From: Paenibacillus sedimenti | Lineage (GTDB): Bacteria > Bacillota > Bacilli > Paenibacillales > NBRC-103111 | Length of the DNA stretch: 64,000 bases | Direction of reading: 5' to 3' | NCBI RefSeq assembly: GCF_014534655.1 | Contig: NZ_JACVVD010000004.1 | Coordinates: forward strand, 372,001-436,000 | In this document: positions 49,536-58,795 of the stretch, in pieces | Layout: each line of letters starts with the position of its first letter | Numbering within the stretch: the stretch's first letter is position 1 | Position numbers and translations under genes: made by a program | Notes under the pieces: model-generated | What the model was told of the DNA's origin: nothing | Seen by the model: only the letters and a program-made list of their open reading frames with translations | The model's database searches: none

Positions 49536-50558
49536 TCATCCTAAATGTTTGCCTCCTGTCGATTGCCGGACGATAAGCTCAGGCTCAAATTCCATGTTGG
49601 ATTCGGCAACCTGTTCCTTTCGGATGAGCCTGTCCAACATCGTGAAAGCTTGAGTGCCCATTTCCTCCATGTTGACACGGATCGTTGTCAATGAAGGCGA
49701 GAACATAGCGGCAAAATCGATATCATCAAAGCCCATAACGGCCACCTGCTCGGGAATGCGAACGGACTGCTCCAACAAAAACTTCATCGCGCCGAGTGCA
49801 ATCATGTCATTCGTTGCAAAAATAGCCGAGTATTTCCCCGAACGGAAATGATCCCATTGCTTTTGCATCGTCGAATATCCTTCTTCAAACGTGGATGCTC
49901 CAGGATATGCAATGGACGAAGCCGCCAGCGGCGTTTCTTGATGTTCCATGTAATGCCGGAATCCTTTCAGTCGCAAATGATGGCTGCGATGCGTTTGCGG
50001 TCCTGCGAGAACGTAGATGTTCCGATGCCCCAGGCTCGTTAAATGATCGGCGGCTTTGCGGCCCCCTTCTTCATCCCGGCCAACGATATGAATGACGCCA
50101 TCGACATCGGTCGAACCATTGACCATAATGTAAGGAACTCCGAAATTTTGGATATTCTCGATCACATTTTGCTGAAGACGACTGATCAGGATGAGACCGT
50201 CCACTCTTTTCTCAAGCATAAAATCGGAAGAGCGAACCGACATTTCGTGATCGGTTGTCACGAATACGGAGTAATTTAATCTCGCGGCTGACGTTAGAAT
50301 CGCATCGAGAATTTTGCCGTAAAACGGATGCGAAGCGATCGGATGATGCCTCCGGTAAATCAGCACGCCGATATTATACGTTCGCTGCGACACCATGGCT
50401 CTTGCCAGAGCATTCGGTTTGTATTTCAATTCCTGAATCACTTGAAGCACTTTTTCCCGCGCTTCCAGACTTGTGTAGCCTTTGTCGGAAATCACCCTCG
50501 AAACCGTTGACTTGGATACGCCGGCACGCAGGGCAATTTCTTTTATGGTATACTCCAT
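49536..50558 (-). CDS. LacI family transcriptional regulator
   Basis: 340 residues. HTH at 1-50 with the family motif TIKEIALRAGVSKSTVSRVI, hinge helix KPNALARAMVSQRTYNIG, then a periplasmic-binding-like effector domain with FATNDMIALGAMKFL and AVMGFDDIDFAAMFSPSLTTI. It is the first gene of the ten-gene operon and the LacI-type palindrome 22 bp before its start suggests autoregulation and control of the whole operon by an imported ligand or its breakdown product. Confidence 0.95.
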   Translation of the reverse strand: MEYTIKEIALRAGVSKSTVSRVISDKGYTSLEAREKVLQVIQELKYKPNALARAMVSQRTYNIGVLIYRRHHPIASHPFYGKILDAILTSAARLNYSVFVTTDHEMSVRSSDFMLEKRVDGLILISRLQQNVIENIQNFGVPYIMVNGSTDVDGVIHIVGRDEEGGRKAADHLTSLGHRNIYVLAGPQTHRSHHLRLKGFRHYMEHQETPLAASSIAYPGASTFEEGYSTMQKQWDHFRSGKYSAIFATNDMIALGAMKFLLEQSVRIPEQVAVMGFDDIDFAAMFSPSLTTIRVNMEEMGTQAFTMLDRLIRKEQVAESNMEFEPELIVRQSTGGKHLG

Positions 50559-50579
50559 GCTGCTAACTCCTTTTCATGT

Positions 50580-50597
50580 TGTGAGACCGTTCCCACA
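50580..50597. promoter_or_regulatory. LacI-type operator
   Basis: TGTGAGACCGTTCCCACA is an inverted repeat with the central CG and GA-CG-TC core common to LacI-family sites. It lies just upstream of the regulator gene. It is also one base away from the catabolite-control (cre) consensus. Confidence 0.75.
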
Positions 50598-50654
50598 TCA
50601 AATAGAATAACTTTGAAGTGTTTCTCGTGTGTTATCGGTATTATAAAAAAATGT

Positions 50655-50685
50655 AAAAAGGCCTGTTGGCAGCCAACAGACCTTT
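50655..50685 (-). terminator. Terminator of the N-acetyltransferase gene
   Basis: AAAGGTCTGTTGG pairs with CCAACAGGCCTTT and is followed by TTACATTTTTTT on the minus strand. Confidence 0.9.
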
Positions 50686-50709
50686 GCTTGATTTATTGAA
50701 TAAATGCCT

Positions 50710-51495
50710 TTACTCCATTTTTATACCGAAGTAATTGAGCAATGCATCCTTGTACTCTTCTTTCGTTTGCGGGAAAAAGGAGCGTACGCCATCGGAGGTA
50801 AAAATCCGAAATTCTTCCCCGGCAACGGAATTGCGTCCGTCTTGCGTACGGATCGCAACCATTGCATCCTTTATGAAAATGGAGTCAGGAGCGTTCTCAC
50901 ACCAATAGGTCGCCATAATAAAATCTTTCGGCAATTGCGGCTCATCCGTGAATGAATAAAGCCAATTCCACTGCCCCCGTTTTAACTCGCACAGCACCCA
51001 GCCATAGTAGGGATCGCGCTCCAAACGGTACGTTTCGTCGCCTTGATGATGCTCAAGTCCCTCGACCATTTGAATGGGCTGACGAGGTACGATCCCTCCA
51101 ACACCAACATCACACAGGTAGGAAGCACCATCCGACTCCACTTTTAGGACATGATGGCGCCTTTTGGGAGGCGGATTCGGTTCGTCACGCCAGAAACGGG
51201 CCATGAAGTCTGTAACGGAGAAGCCGAGCTCTCTCAGCAGCCAGCCAAAGAGGGCATTCAGCTCAAAACAATATCCGCCCCGCCCGCGACTGACGATCTT
51301 TTCATACAGGTCTTCAATCTGAAGCGATAGCGGTATACGCTGTAGAATATCGAGATTTTCATATGGTACGCGATGAAGATGATACTCCTGCAATTTGGCA
51401 AGGGTGGCCGCGCTATGATCCGGCAACCCTTCATAACCTATACGTTCCAGATAGGCTCGTACTTCGGGTTTTAGATGGCTGTGATGATGATTCAT
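50710..51495 (-). CDS. Arylamine N-acetyltransferase
   Basis: 261 residues. The catalytic triad is complete: Cys76 in RGRGGYCFELN, His114 in the RRHHVLKV segment, and Asp129 in CDVGVGG, with the same 38- and 15-residue spacing known from bacterial NATs. PYENLDI and the middle domain barrel are conserved. It transfers acetyl from acetyl-CoA to arylamines and hydrazines in the cytosol. Monocistronic, GGAGGAG ribosome site. Close relatives include NatA-type enzymes used for detoxification or in antibiotic pathways. Confidence 0.95.
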   Translation of the reverse strand: MNHHHSHLKPEVRAYLERIGYEGLPDHSAATLAKLQEYHLHRVPYENLDILQRIPLSLQIEDLYEKIVSRGRGGYCFELNALFGWLLRELGFSVTDFMARFWRDEPNPPPKRRHHVLKVESDGASYLCDVGVGGIVPRQPIQMVEGLEHHQGDETYRLERDPYYGWVLCELKRGQWNWLYSFTDEPQLPKDFIMATYWCENAPDSIFIKDAMVAIRTQDGRNSVAGEEFRIFTSDGVRSFFPQTKEEYKDALLNYFGIKME

Positions 51496-51629
51496 TCCTG
51501 GATCAACTCCTCCATAACAGTTATGTACATGTATTCGTGGAGTTGTTACTATTTACCTTTTCGATATTGGTTCGGCACGCCATCTACGATTCACACTACT
51601 GGGGCGCTCGCCGCATCATAAATTAAGAT

Positions 51630-51673
51630 AACGAAACAACCCTTACCATGGATATGGCAGGGGTTGTTTCGTT
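51630..51673 (-). terminator. Hairpin at the end of the LysM-GH18 gene
   Basis: AACGAAACAACCC pairs with GGGTTGTTTCGTT; it ends a few bases before the stop codon and is followed by ATCTTAATTTATG on the minus strand, so the T content is modest. Confidence 0.65.
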
Positions 51674-51676
51674 ACA

Positions 51677-53092
51677 TTAAATCAATTTACGCACATGAAA
51701 ATTATCCTGGAGCAAGGCCCAATTTTGCGGGAACGGATAACCAAGTACCCAATAACTGACCCCTCTCAGATTATACTCCTTGATTAGATCGAGCTTGGCT
51801 TGGGCGCTTCGCGCATCCTCAAACCAGACTTCATGGGTACGCTGCCTATCATCCGTATAACGGTAAAACGGCGTTTGGGACAGCTGATCGTATTTTATTT
51901 CCGCCCCCTGTTGAACGGCTCGGCGGACAGCTTCTTGCATACTAAACGTCTCTGCCTGCTGTCCTTTTATGTGAGGAAGCAGCCAGTCGCGCGCATATAA
52001 TTGAAAGCCCATAAATATTTTATTTCTCGGGATAACCGTAACCGCATAGTCGAGAACACGCCGTATTTCGTTGAGAGGGGAGATGGCTTGAGGCGGACCG
52101 AAGCGGTATCCCCACTCATAGGTCATGAGCACGACAAAGTCGACAATTTCTCCATGGGCTGCATAATCGTGGGCTTCATAAAGCAAACCCTTCTGCTCTG
52201 CGCTAGTTTTGGGCGCAAGGGCGGAGGAAACAAAAAAGCCTTTCTCATGCAGCCTGCGGACAGCCAGTCGAAGAAATTGATTATAAAACTCACGGTCGCT
52301 TGGATACACATTCTCAAAATCGACATTCAAGCCGCGGTAACCTTTATTTTCCATGATCCTTATGATGTTGTTCACTAGCGTATTTTGTATTTCGGGACTG
52401 GATAAAATGGTATGAGCTAACCTCGAGCCAGCTTCCGTCGCGGTAAAATTGGTGATCGTCATCACCGGTACGACGCGATTCGAATAAGCGGCTTCAATGA
52501 GCCGCTGATCATCGACAGGCTCCAGACTTCCATCGTCCTTCATACGATACCCGAAGGGACATAAGTAAGTTAAATGAACGCCATCCTGCCGAACTTGCGC
52601 GGCAGCTGGTTCACCGAATATGTTGGTATAACCATTGACATCGATGGTTTCTTTCTGCTTTTCAGGGATTTTCAGGGTCTGTCCCGGGTAAATCAGCGAA
52701 GGATTGGCAATCCCATTAGCTTGTGAAATTGCCTGTAAAGTAACTCCGTAGCGGTGAGCGATTGCCCAAAGAGACTCGCCCGGCCGCACGGTATGATACA
52801 ATACCGGAATCACTAATACCTGTCCCGGCCTAATTTGCGTGACGTCGGAAATTGAATTTGCCCTCGCAAGGGCCTCTACACTTATGCCAAAACGGCCAGC
52901 AATCGTCCCCAGCGTGTCTCCTGACTGCACCACATATTCGGGATAAGGCTGCGGAATGAGTAACGCCAGACCGATCGCTAAACGATCGGGATTTTCGAGC
53001 CCGTTAACAGCAATAATTCGATTGATATGAACTCCATACCGATTAGAAATCTGCCACAGATTTTCTCCTTTTTGTACCACATGAATTTGCAC
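51677..53092 (-). CDS. LysM-GH18 spore-type peptidoglycan hydrolase
   Basis: 471 residues. GTG start with a GTGAGGT ribosome site. Three LysM domains at about 1-46, 50-95 and 98-143 (VQKGENLWQISNRYGV, VQSGDTLGTIAGRFGI, VRPGESLWAIAHRYGV). A GH18 domain follows from about 150, with the active-site DFE in NVDFENV; the Glu is the catalytic acid. The YaaH and SleL spore cortex enzymes have two LysM domains and one GH18, so this one carries an extra LysM. It should cut peptidoglycan or cortex fragments, probably in spores. Confidence 0.93.
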   Translation of the reverse strand: MQIHVVQKGENLWQISNRYGVHINRIIAVNGLENPDRLAIGLALLIPQPYPEYVVQSGDTLGTIAGRFGISVEALARANSISDVTQIRPGQVLVIPVLYHTVRPGESLWAIAHRYGVTLQAISQANGIANPSLIYPGQTLKIPEKQKETIDVNGYTNIFGEPAAAQVRQDGVHLTYLCPFGYRMKDDGSLEPVDDQRLIEAAYSNRVVPVMTITNFTATEAGSRLAHTILSSPEIQNTLVNNIIRIMENKGYRGLNVDFENVYPSDREFYNQFLRLAVRRLHEKGFFVSSALAPKTSAEQKGLLYEAHDYAAHGEIVDFVVLMTYEWGYRFGPPQAISPLNEIRRVLDYAVTVIPRNKIFMGFQLYARDWLLPHIKGQQAETFSMQEAVRRAVQQGAEIKYDQLSQTPFYRYTDDRQRTHEVWFEDARSAQAKLDLIKEYNLRGVSYWVLGYPFPQNWALLQDNFHVRKLI

Positions 53093-53279
53093 GATTTTAC
53101 CTCACTCTCGCCTAAACTTCTATAGGTACATTATTCCGCTAATGTCTCAAGCGATCTAGGCGAATATCCAATTTCAATCACAGAGTCGGTATACCGCTAA
53201 TCTTCCGTGTACATGTTGTTGCTTCCGATCTGAATTGATAATATTAGAGATATCAAGTTAAGAGAAGGTGGCCTATTTC

Positions 53280-53645
53280 ATGAATCACAAACAATTAATT
53301 GAGCTAGGGCTTAGCTACTTAGGAACAAGCTTGCGTTATCCATTCGATCCGGATCTACCGGTGCTTTTCGTTCAAGAAAAAATGTTTGCTTTGCTCGGCA
53401 AGCAGAAGGGCGTTGAAAGCATCAACCTGAAAACATCCCCTGACGAAGCCTGGCTGCAGCGCGAAACCTATCCCGGATCCGTAATCCCAGGGTATCACAT
53501 GAATAAACAACACTGGAACACCGTCATGCTGAACGGAACTGTCCCGGACGATGTCATTATCACGATGTTCCGGGAATCGTACCGGCTGGTTATCGCTAAA
53601 TTGCCCAAGGCGGAGAGAGACTGGCTTATTCCATTCTCTTCCTAA
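53280..53645 (+). CDS. MmcQ/YjbR family protein
   Basis: 121 residues from ATG 53280 (AAGGTGG upstream); an in-frame GTG at 53268 overlaps that ribosome site. The family pattern is clear: SLRYPFDPDLPVLFVQEKMFALL, INLKTSPDEAWLQRETYPGSVIPGYHMNKQHWNTV, ELIRESYRLVIAKLP-type end (MFRESYRLVIAKLP). These CyaY-like double-wing proteins may bind DNA; a precise role is not known. The end overlaps the convergent membrane-protein gene by 20 bp. Confidence 0.92.
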   Translation: MNHKQLIELGLSYLGTSLRYPFDPDLPVLFVQEKMFALLGKQKGVESINLKTSPDEAWLQRETYPGSVIPGYHMNKQHWNTVMLNGTVPDDVIITMFRESYRLVIAKLPKAERDWLIPFSS

Positions 53646-54657
53646 GCTTGATAAAGCACCAGACCAAAAGCGATCCTACTGCAATATCGGTCAGTCCTAC
53701 AAAGATATCGTTAAATGGGTAGCCGCCCATTTTGCTAATAAAATAGAAAGTAAAAGTCATAATTCCGATAGCTCCGAGAATGAAGATCCAGATATTTCTG
53801 AAGTGAAGAGTGATACTAGCCACGAATGCCGTCAGCATAAGCGTCGTCGCCAAAATCAGAAGATTATGATCCTTTTCCACATTCGTCGGATACAGAAGCC
53901 TTTTGGGATATGTATAAGAGAAATACCATTCCTCATCAGGCAGTTGGCTGAATGTCGCTCTGTAGGCGTGATCATTCATCCGATTTATCGGTAAACTTGA
54001 GTGGAGCCTGCTTCCCGGTTTCGATAGGAATACTTCCAGTTCAACCTGCGGCTCTCCCTCCCAGAACTCGGCCGGTGTCAAAAAATACAAGTGGGAAAAG
54101 ATCGTATTGACCACACCTTTATCGTACATCCCCCCTCTTTCCTTGTACTGGATGAGAATCTCCTTGCTTTCACCCGGTTCAAAGGTCAGCGAAAACTGTG
54201 TGCCTTCCGCTTGTATTTCCCCTTTGCCTCGGGAAGCCAGGGGCAGTTCATGACCACTCACCGGGTCTGTTACCGTGTCTTTTTGTTGCCCATACCAATT
54301 GTTGGGCAGATCTCGACTGACTGGAGACGTTGCGATATTGCGGGTCCCATCGGTAACCGATAATTGTTCCTTAACAGGGGTGAGAAATAAGACCGCAACT
54401 GTTTTTATGTAATCATTCTTGCTTTTGAGCTCATAGCGGACTGAAACCTCTGCATCTCGGTCATCGCTGAAATCATTCTGGATCGTATAGGTCACTTTCT
54501 CCCGAATAAGACTAATGTTCGAATTCTCATCTAAGCGCAGAAGTCCGTAAGCATCGGCAGGATCATATAACGGTCCCCCATTGGCGCTCACAGCTGACGG
54601 CAATAGCATAGACAGGACTGCAGCAATCACCATAAATGGCATTCTAAACAAAGACAT
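53626..54657 (-). CDS. Exported membrane protein with extracellular beta domain
   Basis: 343 residues. Signal peptide (residues 1-25, cleavage after VSA), then a beta-rich extracellular domain of about 230 residues (ISLIREKVTYTIQNDF, AEVSVRYELKSKN, FSLTFEPGESKEILIQYKERG), three or four membrane helices near the C-terminus, and a short basic tail. The gene is isolated between small genes. The extracellular part looks like an immunoglobulin-like structure in surface proteins. Not recognised as a known family. Confidence 0.8.
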   Translation of the reverse strand: MSLFRMPFMVIAAVLSMLLPSAVSANGGPLYDPADAYGLLRLDENSNISLIREKVTYTIQNDFSDDRDAEVSVRYELKSKNDYIKTVAVLFLTPVKEQLSVTDGTRNIATSPVSRDLPNNWYGQQKDTVTDPVSGHELPLASRGKGEIQAEGTQFSLTFEPGESKEILIQYKERGGMYDKGVVNTIFSHLYFLTPAEFWEGEPQVELEVFLSKPGSRLHSSLPINRMNDHAYRATFSQLPDEEWYFSYTYPKRLLYPTNVEKDHNLLILATTLMLTAFVASITLHFRNIWIFILGAIGIMTFTFYFISKMGGYPFNDIFVGLTDIAVGSLLVWCFIKLRKRME

Positions 54658-54774
54658 CCGAACTCCCCCTATTTCTTGACCGGCTTCCTTTTCGCATGAT
54701 GGTTCGATTTAGTGTAGAATAGATGAAATATAGGACGTTTAAATGAAATGTACCATGAATTAGGAGATGCAGAA

Positions 54775-55248
54775 ATGTCAAACGACGAAATTATATTAAC
54801 CCCTGAAGGACTCGCGAAATTAGAGCAAGAACTTGAAGAGCTGAAAACAGTAAAACGCAGAGAATTAGCCAGCCGTATTAAAACAGCGATCAGTTATGGC
54901 GATTTGAAAGAAAATAGTGAATACCATTCAGCCAAAGAAGAACAAGCGTTCATGGAAACAAGAATATTAAACATTGAGCGGATGTTAAAAAAAGCCCGCG
55001 TCGTGAAGAACATAGACACTTCAACCGTGAATGTTGGTTCTGTTGTAATCCTTAATGATGTAGAGTTTGCCGAAAAAATCGAGTACAGAATCGTAGGTCC
55101 TTCCGAAGCCGAAGTATCCGAAAATAAAATCTCCTACGAAAGTCCTTTAGGGAGCGCTCTACTCGGTAAATCCGTGGGTGACATCATTCATGTAGACGCT
55201 CCAATGGGTGTCATCAAATACGAACTGCTTGAAATAAAAGCAACGTAG
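54775..55248 (+). CDS. greA: Transcript cleavage factor GreA
   Basis: 157 residues from ATG 54775 (AGGAG eight bases upstream), the standard GreA length. N-terminal coiled coil (LEQELEELKTVKRRELASRI) with the tip acidic residues in YGDLKENSEYHSAKEEQ, which enter the RNA polymerase secondary channel. The C-terminal FKBP-like domain has TVNVGSVVILNDVEF and SPLGSALLGKSVGD. It rescues backtracked polymerase by stimulating RNA cleavage. Shares a bidirectional terminator with folD. Confidence 0.96.
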   Translation: MSNDEIILTPEGLAKLEQELEELKTVKRRELASRIKTAISYGDLKENSEYHSAKEEQAFMETRILNIERMLKKARVVKNIDTSTVNVGSVVILNDVEFAEKIEYRIVGPSEAEVSENKISYESPLGSALLGKSVGDIIHVDAPMGVIKYELLEIKAT

Positions 55249-55266
55249 TTGCATATCTCCTCATAC

Positions 55267-55308
55267 AAAAAGAGAGGCATCCTGCTATTTGGCAGTATGC
55301 CTCTCTTT
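55267..55308. terminator. Bidirectional terminator between greA and folD
   Basis: AAAGAGAGGCAT-CTGC pairs with GCAG-ATGCCTCTCTTT, with A/T runs on both sides, serving both convergent genes; the folD stop codon lies inside it. Confidence 0.88.
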
Positions 55309-56145
55309 CATTGCTTGCTCGGCAGCATCTACCGTATGTTTTAAGAGCATCGCTATCGTTACCGGGCCAACTCCAGCAGGTACTGGCGTAATGGCAGATG
55401 CCTGCTTCAAACATGTCTCGTAGTCAACGTCTCCGACGTTACCCGGGTTGTAACCGGCATCCATGACAACGGCACCATCCTTGATCCACTCACCTTGTAT
55501 AAACTTAGGCTTTCCTACGGCTGCGACTACAATATCGCCCAATTGCACAATTTGATCCAAGTGTTTTGTTTTGGAATGACAAGTTGTCACGGTTGCATTG
55601 CGATTTAACAGCATGAGGGAAACTGGTTTTCCTAGTATGGGGCTGCGGCCAACCACAACGGCATGCTTGCCTTCAATTGGAATCTGGTAGTAGTCCAGGA
55701 TGGCCAGTATTGCGGCCGGTGTGCAGGACGGGTAATCGGCCAGCCCAAAGGCATTTTGCGCAAAACCGGATGTTGTCACGCCATCCACGTCTTTTTTCAG
55801 ATCAATAGCTTCGAATGCGGCTCTCTCATCAATGTGCCCTGGCACCGGATGCTGCAAAAGGATACCATGAACATTTGGATCTTCGTTCAGCTGCCGGATC
55901 ACATCGATCAGTTCATCGGTGGTTGTGTTCGTTTGCAGATAGACACGCTTAGAATCGATTCCTAGACGATGACAAGCATTTCCTTTCATGCGTACATAAG
56001 TTGCCGATGAAGGGTCATCCCCCACTAAAATGGTCGCGAGGCACGGCTTGATCCCCTTTTCATTTAGAGCACAAACCCGATCAACTAATTTCGACTTGAT
56101 ATCATCGGCTACACTTTTGCCATCCAAGATTAATTTGTGCGTCAT
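55285..56145 (-). CDS. folD: Bifunctional methylenetetrahydrofolate dehydrogenase/cyclohydrolase
   Basis: 286 residues. FolD signatures are all present: the catalytic Lys region ATILVGDDPSSATYVRMKGNAC, LLQHPVPGHID, KDVDGVT, GRSPILGKPVSLML of the nucleotide-binding domain, and GVGPVTIAMLLKHTVDAA near the C-terminus. It interconverts methylene-, methenyl- and formyl-THF in the cytosol. An SDR gene lies 42 bp upstream in the same direction; operon membership is possible but not proved. Confidence 0.97.
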   Translation of the reverse strand: MTHKLILDGKSVADDIKSKLVDRVCALNEKGIKPCLATILVGDDPSSATYVRMKGNACHRLGIDSKRVYLQTNTTTDELIDVIRQLNEDPNVHGILLQHPVPGHIDERAAFEAIDLKKDVDGVTTSGFAQNAFGLADYPSCTPAAILAILDYYQIPIEGKHAVVVGRSPILGKPVSLMLLNRNATVTTCHSKTKHLDQIVQLGDIVVAAVGKPKFIQGEWIKDGAVVMDAGYNPGNVGDVDYETCLKQASAITPVPAGVGPVTIAMLLKHTVDAAEQAMKERHTAK

Positions 56146-56187
56146 TATCGCATCATCCCTTCTGTTATGAAAACATAAGCGCCTCCG

Positions 56188-56928
56188 TTATAACGTCTGC
56201 CCGCTATCCACGGTAATGATTTGCCCTGTAATCGCTTCTTGTTCCAGAACCGAACAAATGAATTTGGCAATATCATCGGGTGTCGCTATACGCTGCAGCG
56301 GCAGATTAGGGCTTAAGCGTTTCATTTGCTCCTCTCGCCCTGCCCACCATCTTGTCGCGACGGCTCCGGGCGCTATACTGCAAACTCGGATTTCTGGAGC
56401 CAAAGCGCGGGCTAGTGATTTGGTAAGTCCATGTACGGCCGCTTTGGATACCGCGTAGGGCAATGAGGAGCCAACCCCTGTGAGCCCCGCTATGCTGCCG
56501 ACGTTAACGATGGCCCCTTGTTTATTTTTCTTCATCCAAGGAGCAACGGCTCGCGCGCAATTAAACATACCTTTGACATTCACTGAATACAACTCATCCC
56601 ATACTTCCTCCGTTGCGGCTTCCAAATCGTCCAGTGGAATGTGCCGAGTGATACTGGCATTATTAACGAGCAAATCGACGGTCCCGAATTGCCTCACAAT
56701 ATGATCGACCATGTCCCGCACTTCCTTGTCCCGGGAAACATCGGCCTGGATTGCGATTGCTCGTCCGCCTTCGTTATGGATCAAACGCACTGTTTCGTCG
56801 GCATCAGTTTGAGACCGTGAGTAGTTCACTGCGACGATGGCCCCCCGCCTTGCGAGCAAGAGGCATGTCGCCCTGCCGATTCCTGTACCGCCGCCGGTAA
56901 CGAGGGCTACTTTATTGACAAACTCCAT
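56188..56928 (-). CDS. Short-chain dehydrogenase/reductase (FabG-like)
   Basis: 246 residues. Cofactor motif TGGGTGIG (11-18), NNAS at 89-92, and the catalytic Ser145, Tyr158 and Lys162 (VGSIAGL, YAVSKAA). VAVNYSRSQTDADE fits an NADP-preferring FabG-type enzyme, and the C-terminal GQIITVDSGQTL is a usual ending. It reduces a ketone or oxidises an alcohol; the substrate is unknown. It is 42 bp upstream of folD and preceded by TAGGAG. Confidence 0.92.
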   Translation of the reverse strand: MEFVNKVALVTGGGTGIGRATCLLLARRGAIVAVNYSRSQTDADETVRLIHNEGGRAIAIQADVSRDKEVRDMVDHIVRQFGTVDLLVNNASITRHIPLDDLEAATEEVWDELYSVNVKGMFNCARAVAPWMKKNKQGAIVNVGSIAGLTGVGSSLPYAVSKAAVHGLTKSLARALAPEIRVCSIAPGAVATRWWAGREEQMKRLSPNLPLQRIATPDDIAKFICSVLEQEAITGQIITVDSGQTL

Positions 56929-56971
56929 AGCTAGTCACTCCTAATCCGTTATTCATGAAGCAAGACCTTCT

Positions 56972-58795
56972 TTAATCAGTTAAATGGCATGGAATTTCAA
57001 TCTCTACCGTCGTTCCCTGATTAATTTTGCTGTGAATGGACAGTTTGCCTTGATGGGCTTTCACAATTTGTTGACAAACCATTAAACCTAGGCCTGTTCC
57101 CTTTTCTTTCATCGAAAAAAACGGCTCTCCCAGCTTAGCTAATTGATCCTCAGGAATACCAATTCCTTGATCCTCAATACGGATAAGAGCGGTTTTGTCA
57201 TTTTTTTGCTTCATCGAGATTTGCACAAGGCCGCCTGTCGGCATGGATTCGATGGCATTTTTAATTATATTCATAATCACTTGCTTGATTTGATTCGGTT
57301 CACAGAGTGTTGGCCTCATCTGCGTTTCCACGGCCAACTTCAAGTTCACCTTGAACAATAAAGCCTGAGGCTGCATGAAGTGCACGACATTGGCGACAAG
57401 AGCTTGAAGTTCATTTTCCGTATAGGTAACCGAGTGCGGTTTCGCAATAGTCATAAATTCATTCACAATGTAATTAATCCTGTCCAATTCCTCCAGCATA
57501 ATGTCAACGTAGTCGGTGTTTCTTGCTTTCAAAATTTGCGCAAAACCTTTGAGTGAAGTTAAAGGATTTCGAATTTCATGGGCAATCCCTGCAGCGAGCT
57601 GTCCGACAATCGAAAGCTTTTCCGACGTTCGTACATATTCTTCGGTTTTTTTCCGTTCTGTCATATCACGTACGACGCTTTGAATCACGGGGGAGCCCAT
57701 ATGCTCATGCACATAAATGGATGAGATTTCAACATCCAGAAAGATGCCATCCAGCCTTCTCAGCTTATACCCCATAAATTCCAGGAATTCTTCTGTTTGA
57801 AGCGATTGTTTCAAGCGGCTTATAATCCTCGGATGATCCTCCGGCAAGAAAAATTCGAGGATATGACGATTAACTATCTCTTCATTGCTATTCCCCCTAA
57901 AAAGCTTATTGCCGATATCATTAACGAACTGAATGATACCGTTACAATGCAGGACGATGGGTTCGGGAGAGAGCTTTAGCAAACGGCGGAATTGATTCTC
58001 GCTTTCAATCAGCTTGGACTCTGCCCGTTTGCGATCCGTTACGTCCCTAAATAATAATTGGACAGAAGTCCTCCCTTGAAATTTAACAAGCACCGCCCTG
58101 ACTTCTACGTCAATAGCTTCTCCGTCCAACCGTATGAGTTTGATCTCTATCAGCTCCGTGGCCTTGCATTCTTGCAGCACAGCTTGAACCTTCTTGGTTA
58201 ATGGTAAATACATGGGGTGTATAAAGCGAAAAACACGTTTTCCGATAAGCGCTTCGGGAGTCGTTGCACAGACAAGCTGGGCTGCTGCGGCATTTGCATA
58301 GGAAATACGATCATTCGTATAAACGACTATCGGTTCAGGCGAGCATTCAACCAAGACCCGGTATCTTTCTTCGCTTTCCTTAAGCTCTTCTTCCGCCTTT
58401 TTCTTCTGGGTGATATCTCGTTCAATCCCTACAAATGCAACGACCTTACCCTGTTCATCTTTTATGGTTGATATGGTTACGTTCGCATAAAAGCTGCTGC
58501 CGTCTTTACGCATTTTCAAACATTCTTGGCCCGAAAATGGCTCTCCGGCTATAATTCGTTCATAGAGGCGAAATACATCGTCTTTAAATTCTTTAGGAGT
58601 CATTGGCAAAACCTTGCCAATCACTTCATCCCTAGTCCAACCGTGCAATTCTTCAAATCCCTTATTGACTTCTATGACTTTCCCTTCTAAATCAACGATC
58701 ACAATGCCATCCGAAGTCAAATCCATGAATGAGTCGATTAATTGTTTCATTCTCAATGGCTTGATCAGTTCAGCAGAAGTTAACATTCCGTCCAT
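56972..58795 (-). CDS. Multi-PAS histidine kinase
   Basis: 607 residues from ATG 58795; TTG 58825 and other nearby starts are possible because no ribosome site is strong. No membrane helix, so a cytosolic sensor. Three PAS domains are recognised by DLTSDGIVIVDLEGKVIEVN, ECSPEPIVVYTNDRISYAN and LSPEPIVLHCNGIIQFVN, two of them linked to PAC motifs. The kinase core has GQLAAGIAHEIRNPLTSLKGF (H box), the N box IIKNAIESMP, and G boxes GTGLGLMVCQQI. Layout resembles KinA/KinE-type sporulation kinases that feed Spo0A. No partner regulator gene is next to it. Confidence 0.93.
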   Translation of the reverse strand: MDGMLTSAELIKPLRMKQLIDSFMDLTSDGIVIVDLEGKVIEVNKGFEELHGWTRDEVIGKVLPMTPKEFKDDVFRLYERIIAGEPFSGQECLKMRKDGSSFYANVTISTIKDEQGKVVAFVGIERDITQKKKAEEELKESEERYRVLVECSPEPIVVYTNDRISYANAAAAQLVCATTPEALIGKRVFRFIHPMYLPLTKKVQAVLQECKATELIEIKLIRLDGEAIDVEVRAVLVKFQGRTSVQLLFRDVTDRKRAESKLIESENQFRRLLKLSPEPIVLHCNGIIQFVNDIGNKLFRGNSNEEIVNRHILEFFLPEDHPRIISRLKQSLQTEEFLEFMGYKLRRLDGIFLDVEISSIYVHEHMGSPVIQSVVRDMTERKKTEEYVRTSEKLSIVGQLAAGIAHEIRNPLTSLKGFAQILKARNTDYVDIMLEELDRINYIVNEFMTIAKPHSVTYTENELQALVANVVHFMQPQALLFKVNLKLAVETQMRPTLCEPNQIKQVIMNIIKNAIESMPTGGLVQISMKQKNDKTALIRIEDQGIGIPEDQLAKLGEPFFSMKEKGTGLGLMVCQQIVKAHQGKLSIHSKINQGTTVEIEIPCHLTD

